From: Microbacterium sp. Se63.02b
Lineage (GTDB): Bacteria; Actinomycetota; Actinomycetes; Actinomycetales; Microbacteriaceae
Reading direction: 5' to 3'
Assembly (NCBI RefSeq): GCF_014171575.1
Contig: NZ_CP050453.1
Span: forward strand, 2,480,001-2,544,000
Length of the DNA: 64,000 nt
The notes under the pieces are model-generated. The model was not told where the DNA came from. It did not search any database and saw only the letters and a program-made list of their open reading frames with translations. This document shows, in pieces, positions 29,995 through 38,487 of this stretch. Within the stretch, counting starts at the first letter, position 1; each line of letters begins with the position of its first letter. The position numbers were made by a program, and so were the translations under genes.

Positions 29995-30067
29995 CCCGCG
30001 GACCTGCGCCACCGGGGAACCGCGGCACCGCGTCTCCGCGTCACCGGGGCACGGTACGGTGTTGCGC

Positions 30068-30992
30068 GTGACCGACCGTGAGACTCCCTTCGCCCCCGTC
30101 GATGCCGCGGCACCGGAGATCGCCGTGATCGGACCAGGCGCGATCGGCACGACGATCGCCGCCGCCCTGCATGAGGCCGGGCGCACGCCTCTCCTGTACG
30201 GACGCACGCCGCGCCCGGAGCTCGAGCTCCTCGCCGGCGACGACCGCATCACCGTGCCGGGGCCGGTGCGGACGGACCCGGATCAGGTGTCGCACCCCGC
30301 GGATGTCGTGTTCCTCGCGGTCAAGGCCACCCAGATCGACGGCGCAGCCCCCTGGATGGCGGCGCTCTGCGGGCCGGACACCGTGGTGTGCGTCCTCCAG
30401 AACGGCGTCGAGCAGACCGCCATGGTCTCCCCCATGTGCGGCGGGAGACGTCGATCCTCCCGTCCGTGGTCTGGTTCCCTGCACAGGCGCACGCCGACGG
30501 ATCGGTGCGCCTGCGCGGGAGGCGAGACTCACCCTGCCCGCGGGCCGTGACAGCGAGCGGATCATCGAGGTGCTGCGCGGTACACGGTGCGCCGTCGACC
30601 TCTCCTCCGACTTCCTCTCGGTCGCCTGGCGCAAGCTCCTCCAGAACGCCGCCGCCGGCCTGATGGCGCTCACCGGGCGACGCTCCGGCATGTTCGCCCG
30701 CGATGATGTCGCCGAGCTGACCCGCGCCTATCTGCGCGAGAGCGTGCTCGTCGCCCGCGCCGAGGGAGCGCAGCTCGGCGACGAGGTCCCCGAGGAGATC
30801 CTCGCGCGCTTCCGGTCCTTCCCGGCCGACCTGAGCACATCGATCCTCACCGACCGCGAGGCGGGGCGCCCGCTGGAGTGGGACGTGCGCAACGGCGTCA
30901 TCTCCCGCCTCGGCCGCGCCCACGGCATCCCGACACCGATCGGCGACATCATCACGTCGCTCCTCGCGGCGACGAGCGACGGGCCGGGCTGA
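30068..30992 (+). CDS. Ketopantoate reductase-like (PanE/ApbA) dehydrogenase, two frameshifts
   Basis: About 308 aa restored. The NADP-binding motif is EIAVIGPGAIGTTIAAALHE and the family loop DVVFLAVKATQIDGAAPWM; catalytic Lys lies in VAWRKLLQNAAAGLMALTGR. A base seems lost in CCCCC 30429-30433 and in GGG 30517-30519. Homologues include oxidoreductases other than true ketopantoate reductase, so the symbol is left blank. GTG 30068 is the likely start, with a weak ribosome site. Followed by a strong terminator. Confidence 0.8.
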
Positions 30993-31032
30993 GCCGAGAG
31001 AGTGTGCTGCCTTGGCGATTCCAGGCGACGAG

Positions 31033-31068
31033 AAAGTCCCGGAAACTCGAGAGTTTCCGGGACTTTTT
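31033..31068. terminator. Strong terminator between the PanE-like gene and the tRNA-Pro fragment
   Basis: A perfect 16-bp stem (AAAGTCCCGGAAACTC and complement) around a GA centre, with five T residues at 31064-31068 on the plus strand. It ends the PanE-like gene; on the minus strand it is also placed as the natural terminator of the tRNA whose 3' end lies beside it. Confidence 0.88.
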
Positions 31069-31112
31069 GGTCGGGCTGACAGGATTTGAACCTGCGACCC
31101 CTTGACCCCCAG
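31068..31112 (-). tRNA. tRNA-Pro 3' fragment, island attachment site
   Basis: On the minus strand the sequence from the GGG anticodon through the 3' anticodon stem, the T arm (GGTTCAAATCC), the acceptor strand CAGCCCG and ACCA matches the 3' 45 nt of an actinobacterial tRNA-Pro. The 5' half is missing: the bases before the anticodon do not pair with the 3' anticodon stem, and no D arm follows upstream. This is the usual scar of a tyrosine-integrase element inserted in a tRNA 3' end, so an intact copy should stand at the other end of the island, outside this window. From here to 31372 no gene is seen. Confidence 0.8.
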
Positions 31113-31372
31113 GTAGACGGTTCAACCCGAATCCTTGATTTTCCGGACGTCCCTGCTCCTCAAACGGCGTCATTTCACGTCATGGATGGCATGGTTTGCA
31201 TGCATCAGGTCCCGGCCAGGTCCCGGCTCTTGATAATCGTCGACGATTTGGTCAGAGGTTTATGGAAGCGCTCGAAGCACCTATGCCTTCTCTATAAGGT
31301 GCGCCCAACACACATATCGAAGCAACGTTGTGCGGTGCGTGCAACTGGACGTGGCCGCACCGGGCTGAGGGC

Positions 31373-32404
31373 TCAGAAACTGTAGTCAGCCAGGTAGTCC
31401 ATCACGCGGCGCATCGCACGGATCGCCTGTATCGCGTCGGGCTGCTCGACTCGCGTGTCGCCCTCGTGAACGGCGACGTGGCGCTTCCCGTAAAGGGCAT
31501 CACCAGCGGCCTTGACGTCCGCGGGAGCATCGGCGAGTCGGCGCTTCACATCGGCCCCCCGTCCACCACAAGCCGTCTCGACAGCGAGTCGCGCGGAGAG
31601 TATGGCCTCGCGGTACCGGCCCATATCGAAGTGCATCTGCGCAGTACGCCCGTGCGCCTTGGGCGCTGACTCCTCCGTCAGCGCCCGGAACGCGTCCCGG
31701 TATGCGGTATCAGGAGTTGGGCCAAGCAAGTAGGTGAGTTCGACGCCATCCGTATACAGCACCACGTCGTACGAATCTGTGGCTGTGCCTCCGGAGACAA
31801 GGACGTAGTCGTCGAAGCCATCCTTCTGGTAGAGGTTCGCCATGTGTGTTTGGGCACCAGTGAAGTGCGGGCTGCTAAGGAATGTGAGCAAATAGTCCTG
31901 GTTCTTGCCGTACATCTCGATTTTCCGGCCGGTGATCTTCTCCCGAAGACGCAGTCCGAGGCCACCTTCCTCGGCGGTGTACTCCTCGATGTAGGCCCAC
32001 ACGGACGTCGGAGGAGATGCGATGTTCGCGGTTACGATGTCGACATGCACCGATAAGCGCTCGAACGCCACAGCGATCTCCCGAGCATTTTGCGTCACGA
32101 TCGGCGCGGAGATGGCGATGTGCTCCGCACGACTCCGCGACTCCACGAGGCCGCCTCCATGCTCGTAACAGTCTCGCAGCAGGTTTGACAATGGCGCGAA
32201 TGACCTGAACATCTCGTTTCTCGTCAGAACCCTCACGAGCCGTTGGGTCGACTTCTCGCGAAGGCGGAGGTCGGGCGCGCCAGCGGCATTCTCGAACCGC
32301 TCGATGTAGCACTTGACGATGCCGGAGCTCTGGGCGCTACGAGCTGTCACCTTCGCTGACCGCGCAGCTCGTCGCGTCTTCGAGCTTGATGAGCTCATTG
32401 CCAT
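31373..32404 (-). CDS. HEPN-domain protein, last gene of the type III restriction operon
   Basis: 343 aa, otherwise unrecognised. The C-terminal third (from about residue 265) looks like an Apea/HEPN four-helix domain: MGRYREAILSARLAVETACG, then YGKRHVAVHEGD with the Rx4H motif (R-HVAV-H) typical of HEPN ribonucleases, and QAIRAMRRVMDYLADY. The middle (about 60-250) is beta-rich with no family I know. It starts 15 bp after the res stop on the same strand. HEPN toxins often accompany restriction systems as RNA-cutting back-ups; a similar job here is inference. Confidence 0.65.
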   Translation of the reverse strand: MAMSSSSSKTRRAARSAKVTARSAQSSGIVKCYIERFENAAGAPDLRLREKSTQRLVRVLTRNEMFRSFAPLSNLLRDCYEHGGGLVESRSRAEHIAISAPIVTQNAREIAVAFERLSVHVDIVTANIASPPTSVWAYIEEYTAEEGGLGLRLREKITGRKIEMYGKNQDYLLTFLSSPHFTGAQTHMANLYQKDGFDDYVLVSGGTATDSYDVVLYTDGVELTYLLGPTPDTAYRDAFRALTEESAPKAHGRTAQMHFDMGRYREAILSARLAVETACGGRGADVKRRLADAPADVKAAGDALYGKRHVAVHEGDTRVEQPDAIQAIRAMRRVMDYLADYSF

Positions 32405-32419
32405 TCCCCACTCTCGGTT

Positions 32420-34738
32420 TTAGCTGGTTTCAAGAGTGGGCTCGGGAGCAAGCCGCAGTAGTGCGTCCGAAATTGATGAAAAATACTCCGGCGCCGCACC
32501 ACGGTTTTTTCTAGGGCGCACCAGCGTGTATCCGTCAGTGTCCGAAAGAGAGTGGAAGTCCGTGCTCACCCTGCCTCGGGTGAGCAGGGCGATTTTTGGC
32601 CGGTCAATCGTCAGCAGCTTTCCACGAACCTTCTCTTCGAGAATGTGCTTACCGGTCGGATCGATTGCGAAGCACTCACCGTCAACCCACCACAGGAAAT
32701 CTGGGTAAAAGGTGTTGGAGCTTCCAACCTTGACGGGAAGTAGCACCCCGTATCCGTCGCCGCGTGTCGGGTTCCGCATCCACACACCCCGTCCGAGGGA
32801 GTCCAGAGCCTTCGCGAACTCAAGTTCCTCGGTGTTGAATTGGTTCTGGGCGTATCGCGAGTGGATTGCGTTCTCGAACGAGTGGTACTTGTCGACGCTG
32901 GGCGTGTGTGCCGCAGGCGTCCAGGTTTCTTCGCCATGGATCTGGTTGATTACGAGCTCCACTGCGTTCTCGAACGCCTCTGCGATCGCGTCCGCACGGT
33001 CAGATAGCAGAGACTGCGCTGCGGACCCGGAACAGGCCCACTGATCGAATGCGAGACCAGTGAAGAGCTCGGGCTCGAGCAGGTGAGCGCAGTGGCGAGC
33101 GCGAAGCTGAACTCGGCGCCGGAGGTACTCGCCGTTCTTGCGACGCATGCTCGCAGCGATCTGTTCATAGCGTGTGGAATCGTCCTCACCGCGCAAGGAG
33201 ATCTTCTGAATGCTCTTTCGCCCTCTCGCGAGGAGATCTTCATCTGCGAACGGCTGGCGCGACATTGCTTGGATCTTCTTCTTTTCGTCCTCGAGCTCCG
33301 CTTCGCCCAGCACATACTGCGGCAACGAAAGGGCGACCGGCAGGTCCGTCTTCAGAGGCACATCAGGCAACGGTTGCTTGCGTGTCTTAATGCGGATGGA
33401 CGGGTTTGCGCCTGGATTCGTCTCATCGATGGCATAGAGCGCAAGCTCGGCCTTCAACCCGTCAACAATGCCTTCGAAGGTACGGTTCGGCACGCGGACA
33501 AATAGTGTCGAGGTGTTGAGTCGGTCGTCCTCGTAATGACGCGCCCCAGGCTGGCGCAGTGCACGACCGATGACCTGCGCGATACGGATATAGGAGTTGG
33601 ACTCGTCGTCGAAGTACTCGATGTACGCTTCCGGATCGTCCCAGCCTTCCTGCAGCGCGCGATTACAGATGATGTGCGTGTGGTGAGGCTGGAGCTCTGC
33701 CAAGGATGAGACGCGGACAGCATCGTCTGGGACGACCTTCGTCTGCGTATAGATTGCGATCTCTTCGGCCGGAACGCCTCTGGCGCGCAGGTGTTCCCAG
33801 ATAGCAACCGGGCGGGAGATGATCTCGTCTTTGGTCGGGTTAGAGCGCTCGACTATGTATAGCGCCTTCGGCGTGATGCTTGCGCCTTCAGCTGTGGCGG
33901 CCTGAGTAAGTTCCTTGTGCAGCGCCACCGTGGAGTCGAGCAGCTGATCGGGGTCCGAATCGAAGTTCTCGACCATGATCGTGTGCTTGAGTAGCTCGTT
34001 CTCAACCACATCGCGTGTACTCACGTGGTAGCGCGCGCGGTCGGCGATTTCCCGAGCACGGTCGTCCCCGTCAACGACCTCGGCGAATCGATCGAACTGT
34101 CCGCCACTCGGAGGTGTTGCGGACGCAAGCAGAAAGCCCACAGGTCGCAGTCCGATCAGCTGCTCGAGCTGAGTCGAGGTTTGATTGTGGCTCTCATCGT
34201 AGACAATCCAGAGCGGCCGCTGCGGTTCGGTGCGCAGCTGATCCCATGGCGATCGATCACCGCCCCAGTCGGTGTGGGGGCGGTGCATGTTGAGTCGTGC
34301 AGTCTCGCTACCTTCGGAGGCTGCGTACTCGACCTCATTCCAAGAGCCCACCGTCGTAACCCAAATCGTCAGGCCCGTCGTCGCCTCGAGGAGTTCTTCC
34401 CATTCCGATTTGCTGGGTCGCTCGCGAACAATCCTAGTTCCGGCCGGAAGCAGATGAGCATATTTGCCGTTGAGGTTGCGGTAGGTCTGATCTGCGACGG
34501 CACTCGACTTTGAAGTCCAGAGCACGATGCTTGGGCCGAGATCAGCAACAATTTTGGCGAGGATCGGCGTCTTTCCCGCGCCGGTGACTGCTTTCAGATG
34601 CCCAATAAAGGGAATCGGGGTCTTACCAAAGTAGAGTGGTCCATCTTCGGCGTAGTACTGAACCCAGTCCGCCGCAGCCTCGACAATCTGATTCGCAGCG
34701 TTCTCCTGAAACTCAAACAGGCGCATCGTGTTACTCAC
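32420..34738 (-). CDS. Type III restriction enzyme Res-like helicase-nuclease
   Basis: 772 aa. SF2 helicase core: motif I AVTGAGKTPILAKIV (about residue 50), motif II IVYDESHN (a DEAH variant, about 180), motif III LASATPPSGG, and motif VI QVIGRALRQPGARHYED (about 395). The C-terminal part has a PD-(D/E)XK-like site, FYPDFLWWVDGECFAIDPTGK (about 700), with D-x-T-G-K in place of the usual (D/E)xK. The ATG overlaps the mod stop by 4 nt. In type III systems Res cuts DNA after ATP-driven signalling from Mod at unmethylated sites. Confidence 0.85.
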   Translation of the reverse strand: MSNTMRLFEFQENAANQIVEAAADWVQYYAEDGPLYFGKTPIPFIGHLKAVTGAGKTPILAKIVADLGPSIVLWTSKSSAVADQTYRNLNGKYAHLLPAGTRIVRERPSKSEWEELLEATTGLTIWVTTVGSWNEVEYAASEGSETARLNMHRPHTDWGGDRSPWDQLRTEPQRPLWIVYDESHNQTSTQLEQLIGLRPVGFLLASATPPSGGQFDRFAEVVDGDDRAREIADRARYHVSTRDVVENELLKHTIMVENFDSDPDQLLDSTVALHKELTQAATAEGASITPKALYIVERSNPTKDEIISRPVAIWEHLRARGVPAEEIAIYTQTKVVPDDAVRVSSLAELQPHHTHIICNRALQEGWDDPEAYIEYFDDESNSYIRIAQVIGRALRQPGARHYEDDRLNTSTLFVRVPNRTFEGIVDGLKAELALYAIDETNPGANPSIRIKTRKQPLPDVPLKTDLPVALSLPQYVLGEAELEDEKKKIQAMSRQPFADEDLLARGRKSIQKISLRGEDDSTRYEQIAASMRRKNGEYLRRRVQLRARHCAHLLEPELFTGLAFDQWACSGSAAQSLLSDRADAIAEAFENAVELVINQIHGEETWTPAAHTPSVDKYHSFENAIHSRYAQNQFNTEELEFAKALDSLGRGVWMRNPTRGDGYGVLLPVKVGSSNTFYPDFLWWVDGECFAIDPTGKHILEEKVRGKLLTIDRPKIALLTRGRVSTDFHSLSDTDGYTLVRPRKNRGAAPEYFSSISDALLRLAPEPTLETS

Positions 34739-36510
34739 GCGTTGCTCGCCTCCAGCTCGGCTTCGATGTCTTCAGGAATCGCGTCCTCGATCTGCAATGC
34801 GGCCAGAATCTCATCCGGAATCTGGCAAAAAACGAAGGACTTCGTCTCGCTGATGTTGCATGTCGTGCCGTAGATGCGGATCGGAGTCTTGAGCCCAAGC
34901 GCCTTCGTCTCCGAGAGCGCCTCGTTGATGACGTCAGCGTTGACCTGGCTGTTAGTGGCGCCGCGCCAAACAAGGGCGAGAGCCTCGCCCCGCTGATTCG
35001 CCCCGATGACCCATTTCCTACCGTCGATCTGGCGGATGCCGGAACGCGTACCAGATCTGTCGGTCTGACAGATCACGGCCGTTATCTTGTCTTTTTCAAG
35101 TGTCAGGATGGCTTCGCGATCGAGCTGAGCACCAGTTGTCAGGAATGTGAATCCTGCATCGAAGCCGTCCGTTTCGATGGCGGACCGAAGACGACGCGCT
35201 ACAAGGGTTCTCGCGTACGGGTCTTCCTCGCTACCTTCCTCAATCATGACGAACCGGCGGCGACCGCCGTCTTTGTCGTTGAGACTCATGACGGCATCGC
35301 CGGTCGTACCGCTGCCAGCGAAGGCATCCAGGACCAGAGCATCCTTTGAACCGGCAGCACCTACGAGAAGCTCAATCAGTTCGACCGGTTTCGCGTATCG
35401 AAATCCATCGAAGTCCTCACCGAAGAGCTGCTTGAGTCGGTAGCTTCCTGCACGCGCATCAAGGTCGATGACGCTTCGGAGCGTGCCTCGGAAGTCTTTC
35501 AGGTAGTCCTTCATCTGGACGATTTGCTCAAGCCGGCGCGGGAAGACGATACGCCCCTCGTCTATGTAACGCTGCATGGTCTGCGCCGGGAAGCGGTAGC
35601 CATTTGCCGGCACACGATAGGTACCTCGTGCCTTCACACTGTCGACGACCCCCTTCTTGGTGACCCCGTACTGGTAGCCACCCTTTTTCGGGTTATGCAC
35701 GCGATACGCAACCTGGTACGGGCCGGCTTCGTCGAGGTGCGTGTAGCGGGCGAGTCGCCCAAGAGAATCTCGCCCGTTGGCTCGAACGAGAGAACCCCAC
35801 GCCTTCGCGCGTTTGGCAGTGTCAGGCTCGCTCTGGAGGAGCTCTTCGAACTGCTCAAGCAGCGTCTCTTTCATCTCGTCGGCCGGTGTGGTCCAGGCTT
35901 TGGCGACCTGAGTTACGTTCTTGGCATAGCAGATGACGTACTCATGCTCGATCTGGATTCGCGAAGGATTGTTGTCGGCCGAGCCGCGCCAGGTGATCAC
36001 GCCGATACGGTTCTTCTCATCGAAGATTTCATCCATGAGCATGAGTAAGCGGCCGAGCTCGATGTCGTTGATCGACACGAAGATCACGCCGTTTTCCGCC
36101 ATGAGTGACTTCATTGCGACCAGGCGGGGAGCCATGTAGTTCAGCCACTTGGTGTGTCGCCCGCCATCAACGTTCGAGACATACTCCGAATCGCTTCCGT
36201 CTGCGTCTGGGTCTTGGAATCGAGCGTCGCTGTACCGGAAGTCATTGCCGCCGCGGTTGTATGGCGGATCGATGTAGATCACGTCCACGGACTCCGCGTA
36301 CTGCGTTCGCAGGGAGACCATCACTTGCAGGTTGTCCCCCTCGATCACGAGGTTGCTGCCGCGGTCCGACTGGAACGAGAGTTCATCGTCACGCTCAAGG
36401 ACGCGAGGCACCGGGATGAGCGACTTGTACGATCGACGCCCCTGCCAATGCAGGTGTAGTCCGGCTTCTTCGCGCACGGACTCGGTCTCCGGCAGGGCGT
36501 GGTCAGTCAT
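34735..36510 (-). CDS. Type III DNA adenine methyltransferase Mod (beta class)
   Basis: 591 aa. Motif IV DVIYIDPPYNRGGNDF (about residue 80) precedes motif I VLDAFAGSGTTGDAVMSLND (about 390), the beta-class order of N6-adenine methyltransferases. A target-recognition region lies between them. Mod gives the sequence specificity of the type III system and modifies one strand. First gene of the mod-res-HEPN run; 318 bp separate it from the Gabija genes upstream. Confidence 0.9.
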   Translation of the reverse strand: MTDHALPETESVREEAGLHLHWQGRRSYKSLIPVPRVLERDDELSFQSDRGSNLVIEGDNLQVMVSLRTQYAESVDVIYIDPPYNRGGNDFRYSDARFQDPDADGSDSEYVSNVDGGRHTKWLNYMAPRLVAMKSLMAENGVIFVSINDIELGRLLMLMDEIFDEKNRIGVITWRGSADNNPSRIQIEHEYVICYAKNVTQVAKAWTTPADEMKETLLEQFEELLQSEPDTAKRAKAWGSLVRANGRDSLGRLARYTHLDEAGPYQVAYRVHNPKKGGYQYGVTKKGVVDSVKARGTYRVPANGYRFPAQTMQRYIDEGRIVFPRRLEQIVQMKDYLKDFRGTLRSVIDLDARAGSYRLKQLFGEDFDGFRYAKPVELIELLVGAAGSKDALVLDAFAGSGTTGDAVMSLNDKDGGRRRFVMIEEGSEEDPYARTLVARRLRSAIETDGFDAGFTFLTTGAQLDREAILTLEKDKITAVICQTDRSGTRSGIRQIDGRKWVIGANQRGEALALVWRGATNSQVNADVINEALSETKALGLKTPIRIYGTTCNISETKSFVFCQIPDEILAALQIEDAIPEDIEAELEASNA

Positions 36511-36828
36511 GCCTCGATTCTCTCAGTCACCACCGACTTTCACGAAGACGCGTGTCGGACAGGCGAGTCGAGCTCAGGTCTCCTGCTCCTCTGGAGGATG
36601 AGCCTGCAGCCTGGGGTTTTTCAGGAGCTGACAGCCGAGGCCAGCTTGCGGGTCACGGCGAAGCCCTATTGAAGTGCGTGAAACGGCGGCATCGCCCGAA
36701 GCACAGACTGAGAGTGTCCGCTCGATATCGACCGGGGGCGATCGAGGGGCACTTGAGCTCCTCGAGATCAATGACGGTGAGTTCCCCGCGGCATTCCCGG
36801 ATCAAACGGGCTGGTGCGGGATGACAGC
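36511..36828. other. Gene-free gap between Gabija and type III restriction operons
   Basis: 318 bp with stops in all frames and no ORF that resembles a protein. It must contain the promoter of mod on the minus strand; no clear -35/-10 pair, tRNA or repeat is visible. Confidence 0.5.
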
Positions 36829-38487
36829 TCAGGATTCATCTGCGTACCCAAGGAGCTCCTCATGTGGCGGCGAATCCTCGCGCCAGTAGGCGTTCGCGCC
36901 GTCCGGCTTCGTTCGGTGGCGCGCTGTTGTCAGGACGAGCTCATCCTTCGCCCGCGAGATAGCCACGAAGAACTCGGCCTTTACGTCGGCGTCCTTTTTG
37001 CCCCAGAAGAACTGGGGCTCAACGCCGAAAACGATGACCTTCTCGAACTCCATGCCCTTGCATTTGTGCACCGTCAGGATCCGGACGGCATCTTCTTCCG
37101 ACAGCCGGTCGAGCGCGGCGACCGGCTCACCGTCGACCGCCAGCTCGCGCTTGAACGCACCGGCGGCTTCCTTGATCACGTCATTGAGCCGCGAGCCCTG
37201 CTGATACGAAGGCGACAGCGCATTGAGCGCCGGACGCGTTACGAACTTGAGGAACGAGTTGATGAGCGGCTTCCACGAGGCGTAGTCCGACGCGCCAAAC
37301 CCGGTAGCGCGCACGGTCTGCCGTGCTCCACGCAGGATCGTTCGGAGCTTGCTGTCCAGGACGCCGTCAGCTTCTTCGATTCCGCCGCGCGTCACCACGC
37401 GCACCAATTCCGAGTACGCCTCGGGACGGCCGTCATCCGTAACGACCCGAAGGAAGTTGAAGATGAGGGCGGCAGCGGGCTCGGCGGTCAGATCCTGGGA
37501 CTGCTGCTCGTTGCGGTACGGGATGCCAGCAGCGGTGAGACGCTCCCCCAAGACGCTCGTGATGAGGTGCGGCTGTTGCCGAGCCAGCACCGTGATCTCC
37601 CGGGTCGGCACTCCTTCGTCGAGCCACTCGCCGATCATCTCAGTGACCGCAGCTGCTTCTTCCTCGTCGGTGTCGAAGCGGAGCACTTTCAGGATGCCTT
37701 CTTCGCCTTCGAGGTCTTCGTCCGGGCTCGCGGCGGACGGGTCCATCTCCAAGATCATGCGGTTCTGCATCCGGCGCAGCCGAGGCTTGGATCGGAAGTT
37801 CTGATAGAGCTGCAGATCAGTCGCATCGAAGTCTTCGGCGAAGGTCGCCATGACACCTTCGAGTGCATCCGCGAAGCCCATGATGCGCTGCTTGGTGTCA
37901 CCGACACCGATGAGGTGCACGCCGGTGCCTGCGAAGGCCTCTTTCAAGAAGGCGTACTGCGCCGTCGTTGCATCCTGAAACTCATCCATGAAGACGTGGC
38001 TGTACGTCTGCCGCAACGCGCCGCGTGCGTAGTCGTTCTTCTCGAGGATCTCTAGCGCGAGGGGCACGAGGTCATCGAAGGTGATCTGTTGGTTCTGGAT
38101 GCGTGTGCGGGCATCGATCCGGTAGTCCGGGTTCAGCGCGTTCTGGCCTGTGAGGGCCGGACGGTAGTTGTCGATGAGGCGTTTGGCAAATGCGTGGAAG
38201 GTGAAGCTGTCGAAGCGGGCGGCGTACTGAGACCCGGAGCGTAGGCGAACGCGGGACTGCAGGTTGCGGGCGGCGTCGACCTTGAATGAGATTGCCAGGA
38301 TGCGCTTCGGGTACGGGCTCGCTCCCGTGCGAAAGAGGAAGTCGGCGCGCTGGGCGAGAAGCTCTGTCTTGCCTGCGCCAGGGCCAGCGGTCACGACGAC
38401 GTTCGCGTTGGTGTCGCGAACTGCTTTCAGAGCGTTCGGCTCGAGCTCCAGCCCGCCGACCGGTGTCCAGTCCTCTGGCTGAATCAC
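36829..38487 (-). CDS. gajB: Gabija protein GajB, UvrD-like helicase
   Basis: 552 aa SF1A helicase. Motif I VVTAGPGAGKTELLAQRADF (about residue 32), motif II HVFMDEFQDATTAQYAFLK, motif III IGVGDTKQRIMGFADA, motif IV LYQNFRSKPRLRRMQ, motif V ILTVHKCKGMEFEKVIVFG, and motif VI EFFVAISRAKDELVLTTAR. Length and position fit GajB, which senses nucleic-acid changes during phage infection and works with GajA. It overlaps gajA by 4 nt (ATGA). Confidence 0.9.
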   Translation of the reverse strand: MIQPEDWTPVGGLELEPNALKAVRDTNANVVVTAGPGAGKTELLAQRADFLFRTGASPYPKRILAISFKVDAARNLQSRVRLRSGSQYAARFDSFTFHAFAKRLIDNYRPALTGQNALNPDYRIDARTRIQNQQITFDDLVPLALEILEKNDYARGALRQTYSHVFMDEFQDATTAQYAFLKEAFAGTGVHLIGVGDTKQRIMGFADALEGVMATFAEDFDATDLQLYQNFRSKPRLRRMQNRMILEMDPSAASPDEDLEGEEGILKVLRFDTDEEEAAAVTEMIGEWLDEGVPTREITVLARQQPHLITSVLGERLTAAGIPYRNEQQSQDLTAEPAAALIFNFLRVVTDDGRPEAYSELVRVVTRGGIEEADGVLDSKLRTILRGARQTVRATGFGASDYASWKPLINSFLKFVTRPALNALSPSYQQGSRLNDVIKEAAGAFKRELAVDGEPVAALDRLSEEDAVRILTVHKCKGMEFEKVIVFGVEPQFFWGKKDADVKAEFFVAISRAKDELVLTTARHRTKPDGANAYWREDSPPHEELLGYADES

